This document shows, one piece after another, positions 60,745-64,000 of a stretch of 64,000 nt of DNA; the stretch's first letter is position 1; each line of letters begins with the position of its first letter. The position numbers and the translations under genes are program-made. The stretch is from contig JNDT01002030.1 of assembly GCA_000697055.1 (NCBI GenBank), positions 1 through 64,000 of the forward strand. Reading direction: 5' to 3'. The notes beneath the pieces were generated by a model that worked only from the letters and a program-made list of their open reading frames with translations, made no database searches and was not told where the DNA came from. The stretch comes from Saksenaea vasiformis B4078. Its lineage: Eukaryota > Mucoromycota > Mucoromycetes > Mucorales > Saksenaeaceae.

Positions 60745-61281
60745 GCGGAAAAATAGAAAAAGGAAGTTTCATCCCGGTTTTGCCACTCCATTTATTTTAT
60801 TTTATTTTATTTCCGTTCGCATTCCCCTCACTCCTCATTTGATTGATCTTGAGTCTCGTGCATAACACTAATTATAAATAGGGCAGCAAAACAAGGTTAC
60901 CTACAACATAACAAAAACGTCAGAGATGTCTATATCAAGTAGTAACAACGTCATAACAAAGCGCCTTATGCTCGCTTAGTGTGGCACACGGTAGCGCCAA
61001 TCGATAGATAATCAAAATAGCTCATCCGTAAATCATATATAAGAACGAGGCAAGCAAATTGACTAACTGATCTTTCGGATGAAACGGATAAAGGTTGTCA
61101 TTGTTTGGACCCGAACCTTTGGATAACCGGAGTTTGATACATTTTGGTTGCAAAAAAAGAGAATTCGAAAAAGGCAATCGAATGGTGGCTTAGAATGGGG
61201 GTCTCTCATTTGGGAAAGTTCGCAGGGGGAAGGGACCTTTTTTCACGACAACAGAGAGAGAGAGACAGACACCTTTCCAGC
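60745..61281. other. Divergent promoter region
   Basis: 537 bp between the divergent DUF202 and TMEM70-like genes. It contains tattttattttattttatt near 60790 and no recognised gene. Confidence 0.45.
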
Positions 61282-62054
61282 ATGTTGTTTGCCATCGCGT
61301 CCGTTCCTCGTCTCCCTCACCGCAGCCTCGTGGTCCGTTCCGCGGTACAGCGAGCCACGTGGTATTCCACTCAGATCCCTAAAAAAGCGGCAGGTGCATT
61401 CACTCATAACAAGCAGATCGCCAAACCACTGGAAGTAGGCAACATCAACCGGACCTTGGTTTATATCGGTACGTTAGAAAAGAAAAATTAATTGACAAAA
61501 AACGAATGATTTCTTAATTCAAATGGTTTCCTATAGGACCATTTGCTGAAACCATCCGCCGATATAAAATCACAGCATCCTTTTTTGGTATTTGTGGTTT
61601 ATGTTCAGTACCAGCATTGTTAAGTACAGGACAGGCACCAGCAATAAGCATTGTTTTGGGTAAGGGAAAATTTGAATGGGACGACGGAGCATGATAGAAA
61701 AACTCAATTTATTTAATAGCGGGAGTATCTGCCGTCTCGCCCGCGATATTTATTCACTGGTACACGCGGAGCTATGTGGCACGCTTGGTGGTGCATGATG
61801 ATGTCAAGACAGTGGAACGACAGCGCAAACGTCCACAGGAGATTAAAGATAAATGGATCGGATTGGAAAGACTGACATTTCTTGGCCGTTCCCGTGAAGA
61901 CAATGTGTGGCTTTCAGAACTCCGAAACATAAGTACAAAAAAGAGTGTATTATGGCAAGATAGAAAGACGAAAAGGACATATTCATTGGAAAAGACAGTG
62001 ATGGAGTCGGATCCTTTTCTTAATACATTGAGCCAGCGCTTATACCAGAAATAG
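61282..62054 (+). CDS. TMEM70-like mitochondrial inner-membrane protein
   Basis: 214 residues, exons 61282-61468, 61537-61659 and 61720-62054, 215 codons exactly. The N-terminus is rich in Arg and Ser without acidic residues (MLFAIASVPRLPHRSLVVRSAVQRATWYSTQ), as in a mitochondrial targeting peptide. After TLVYIGPFAETIRRYKITASFFGICGL come two hydrophobic segments, SVPALLSTGQAPAISIVLAG and VSAVSPAIFIHWYTRSYVARL, a hairpin typical of TMEM70/TMEM186-type proteins. TMEM70 in animals helps assemble the ATP synthase c-ring and complex I. The C-terminal soluble part has KWIGLERLTFLGRSREDNVW. The family call rests on the GPF...hairpin pattern; it could be another mitochondrial assembly factor. Confidence 0.7.
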
Positions 62055-62315
62055 AAAATTGAATCGGAGGTATCGGAGGCTGGTGAAATGATAAATTGAA
62101 TCCATTGTTCTCTGCTTGCAATTAAGTGTGTCACCACTGATTGGTGTTCCCTATTTGAAAACTTTTTTTTTTTAATTTTCATTGTTCCCTAACCTTTTCT
62201 GTCAATTCCCTCTTTCTCTTTTTCTCTTTCACACAAACACACATACACTTTCTCTCTCTCTTTCTCTCTCATCCTCTTTCATACTCTTTCCCTTCCTTTA
62301 TCGATTATTACTATT

Positions 62316-63576
62316 ATGCATACAACAACTACTTCTGTAAGCACAAGAACGAAGCGTCGGCCATCCTATATTAGTCTTGCGCCTGCTTCAACTACGCAAG
62401 ATATTCTTTCGCCTCGTACCCCGAAATCCATTAGCAAATCACGACGTTCTTCTGTAGTGCAAGAATTTGTTGACTCTTCCAGAGCATCTTCTCGTCGTAG
62501 TAGTCAGGCCAATGGAACAAACCCACATCCATTGACCCCCGTCCTGTTATCTGACAGCACAAACACATACTTCAAAGACATGTCGGAAGCTGTGAATGAT
62601 CTTGCCACTGCGGATGACGCCTCTTCCATCTCTTCAACCTATTCCCGTCCACGATCCTCCTCCATTACAAGTATCCTCTCTTCCACCGGTATCTCCGTCG
62701 GTCCCTCGTTACCCAATTTTGACGTGCATACGTTGTACAAGATCAAGACCTCCCGTACATCTCGTAAACTCGACAGTTTCTTTGGTGAACAAGCGCCACA
62801 TGATATTTGCATCAAGGAAATCCGCAAAGAAGGCTTGAAGGCCATGTTAGAATCCAAAGTCCCGCTGTGCTATTTCCTATACCATTTATTGGAAGAATAC
62901 AGCAGTGAGAACTTGGTAAGTCACACCCTCTTATTTTCTTATTCATTCAAAACCAGTGTGAACTGACAATCACCTCGTTTAGTTCTTCTTTATTGAATTG
63001 GAGCAATACCAGTCTTTCTCTTACACATCCCTTGTCCAACAAACAGCCACGGCGCAACACATCTACAATACCTATCTGACGCGCAACAGCCATCTAGAAG
63101 TCAATTTAGATGACAAAACTCGTCGCATGGTGACAGAAGCATTGCAGAAGAAGCAAGTCGATGGCTGTTTTGAAGCTGCAAAGCGAGCTGTGTATGTCTT
63201 GTTGGAATCAAGCTACATGCGGTTCCTCCAGGGAAAGACCTTTGAACGCATGGTACACGAGTGCGGTGAATTGACAACCCATTACGACAACAAGGTGCGT
63301 GACGCAGCTGTTAACCAGCTCCTGGCATACTTGGAACAGCAACACGCCATGATCTACACCAATCCTCACACAGATTCACCCGTGTGCATCAGCGTGTCAC
63401 AAACGACCCGACGTCGCCAGGAACTGGTCAAGTCCATGATTCACGAATTTTGTCGTACACTGCTCGGCGTCGAATTCAATTATTACCGCCCAGACTCCTC
63501 CAATAATGAATCCGCGTCTGTCCATAGTAGCAGCAAGCGTGATCGATTTGAATTCTTTGGAAAAAAGAAGCAGTAG
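62316..63576 (+). CDS. RGS-domain protein (regulator of G-protein signalling)
   Basis: 397 residues, exons 62316-62915 and 62983-63576. The N-terminal 150 residues are Ser/Thr-rich and disordered, with many basic-Ser-Ser sites (RRSSV, SRRSSQ) that look like kinase targets. The RGS fold covers about 160-340: LCYFLYHLLEEYSSENL, then FFFIELEQYQSFSYTS, IYNTYLTRNSHLEVNLDD, CFEAAKRAVYVLLESSYMRFL. It should speed GTP hydrolysis by G-alpha subunits. A C-terminal basic tail with FCRTLLGVEFNYYRP and FEFFGKKKQ follows. No DEP domain, so it resembles fungal Rgs/Rax1-like proteins more than Sst2. A CT-rich, CTCTCTCTC leader (62200-62300) precedes the ATG. Confidence 0.9.
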
Positions 63577-64000
63577 ATACCGTGGCCCCCTTTTTCTCAA
63601 GTCACCTTATGATAGACCTTGAAGAACATACACACGTTTGTCTTTTTTTTACTACATTACGCCCTAATTTATGTGTAGACCTTTCAATCCCCTTCTTTTT
63701 ACAATATGCAAAAGAGAGAGTTAGACCTCATCGCTAAGAAAATAAAATATGGCCCGTAATGGAGAGTAACACCATCGTTGGAATTGTGAAATTTAAGCGT
63801 ATGTACCGCATGATCGGTATTGGTGACATTAGGTGGAATAGTGCAGAAGACAGAAGGTATCGTTTGATCTGTTGCGATACTATAACCCTTCTTTTATTGT
63901 TCTTTTCAATGTTCGTCCGATTTCAACGATGATATCGATGATGTCGAAATCGGCAGCATTTCTTTTCTGTTGCACTAGGTGACTATGTCTGTAGCACTTG
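63577..64000. other. Right edge of the window, no gene recognised
   Basis: Terminator of the RGS gene (polyadenylation-like AATAAAATATG near 63741) and downstream sequence with no recognised frame. The window ends without a visible start of another gene. Confidence 0.45.

Overview
This is nuclear DNA from a filamentous fungus, most likely an early-diverging lineage of the Mucoromycota (Mucorales-like). The genes carry many short GT-AG introns (about 44-85 nt). The proteins are eukaryotic (transportin, ASCC3/Slh1, NEMF/Rqc2, eL43, GAPDH, RGS). The mobile elements are of kinds common in Mucoromycota: a Ty3/gypsy chromovirus, a pogo-like element and a Tnp2/CACTA-type remnant. One gene belongs to a C2H2 plus PD-(D/E)xK-like family that I associate with these fungi. 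No rRNA, tRNA or CRISPR array was recognised.

Left third (1-25,100) is gene-rich. It holds a Lifeguard/BI-1 family membrane protein with two homopolymer frameshifts (1404-2292) and two tandem VTC-type polyphosphate polymerases on the minus strand (2555-4998 and 5719-8298). A 7.6-kb, 21-exon minus-strand gene follows (8644-16270). It encodes about 2,180 residues in which four Tudor-like repeats, ZZ-type zinc fingers, an extended PHD finger and a GATA-type finger are fused to a bacterial-type amino-methyl DNA methyltransferase and a second, degenerate methyltransferase half. Divergent from it is a family X DNA polymerase of mu/TdT type with a BRCT domain (17510-19714), then transportin/Kap104 (21874-25102).

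Middle (25,100-45,600) is AT-rich and full of repeats. It contains two diverged paralogous gene fragments, a complete but dead pogo-like DNA transposon with TA target-site duplication (28691-30713), one intact housekeeping gene (eL43, 31403-31878), a C2H2/PD-(D/E)xK-like gene with a premature stop (32645-34347), a gag-only LTR element (about 34,937-38,580), a rearranged chromovirus fragment on the opposite strand (39,655-41,720), a 12-bp minisatellite, and a 5' fragment of a Tnp2-type transposase followed by subterminal-like repeats (41,919-43,216).

Right third (45,600-64,000) is gene-rich again: GAPDH; ASCC3/Slh1 helicase and NEMF/Rqc2 as a divergent pair sharing an 800-bp intergenic region (two factors that act in sequence on stalled ribosomes); a DUF202 membrane protein; a TMEM70-like mitochondrial protein; and an RGS-domain protein.

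Most interesting is the chromatin-reader/DNA-methyltransferase fusion, a plausible chromatin-guided DNA methylation enzyme. Next are the tandem VTC pair, in which one SPX inositol-pyrophosphate-sensing lysine cluster is lost, and the ASCC3-NEMF head-to-head pair. All exon boundaries were read by eye from splice consensus and reading-frame continuity and can be off by a base or two.
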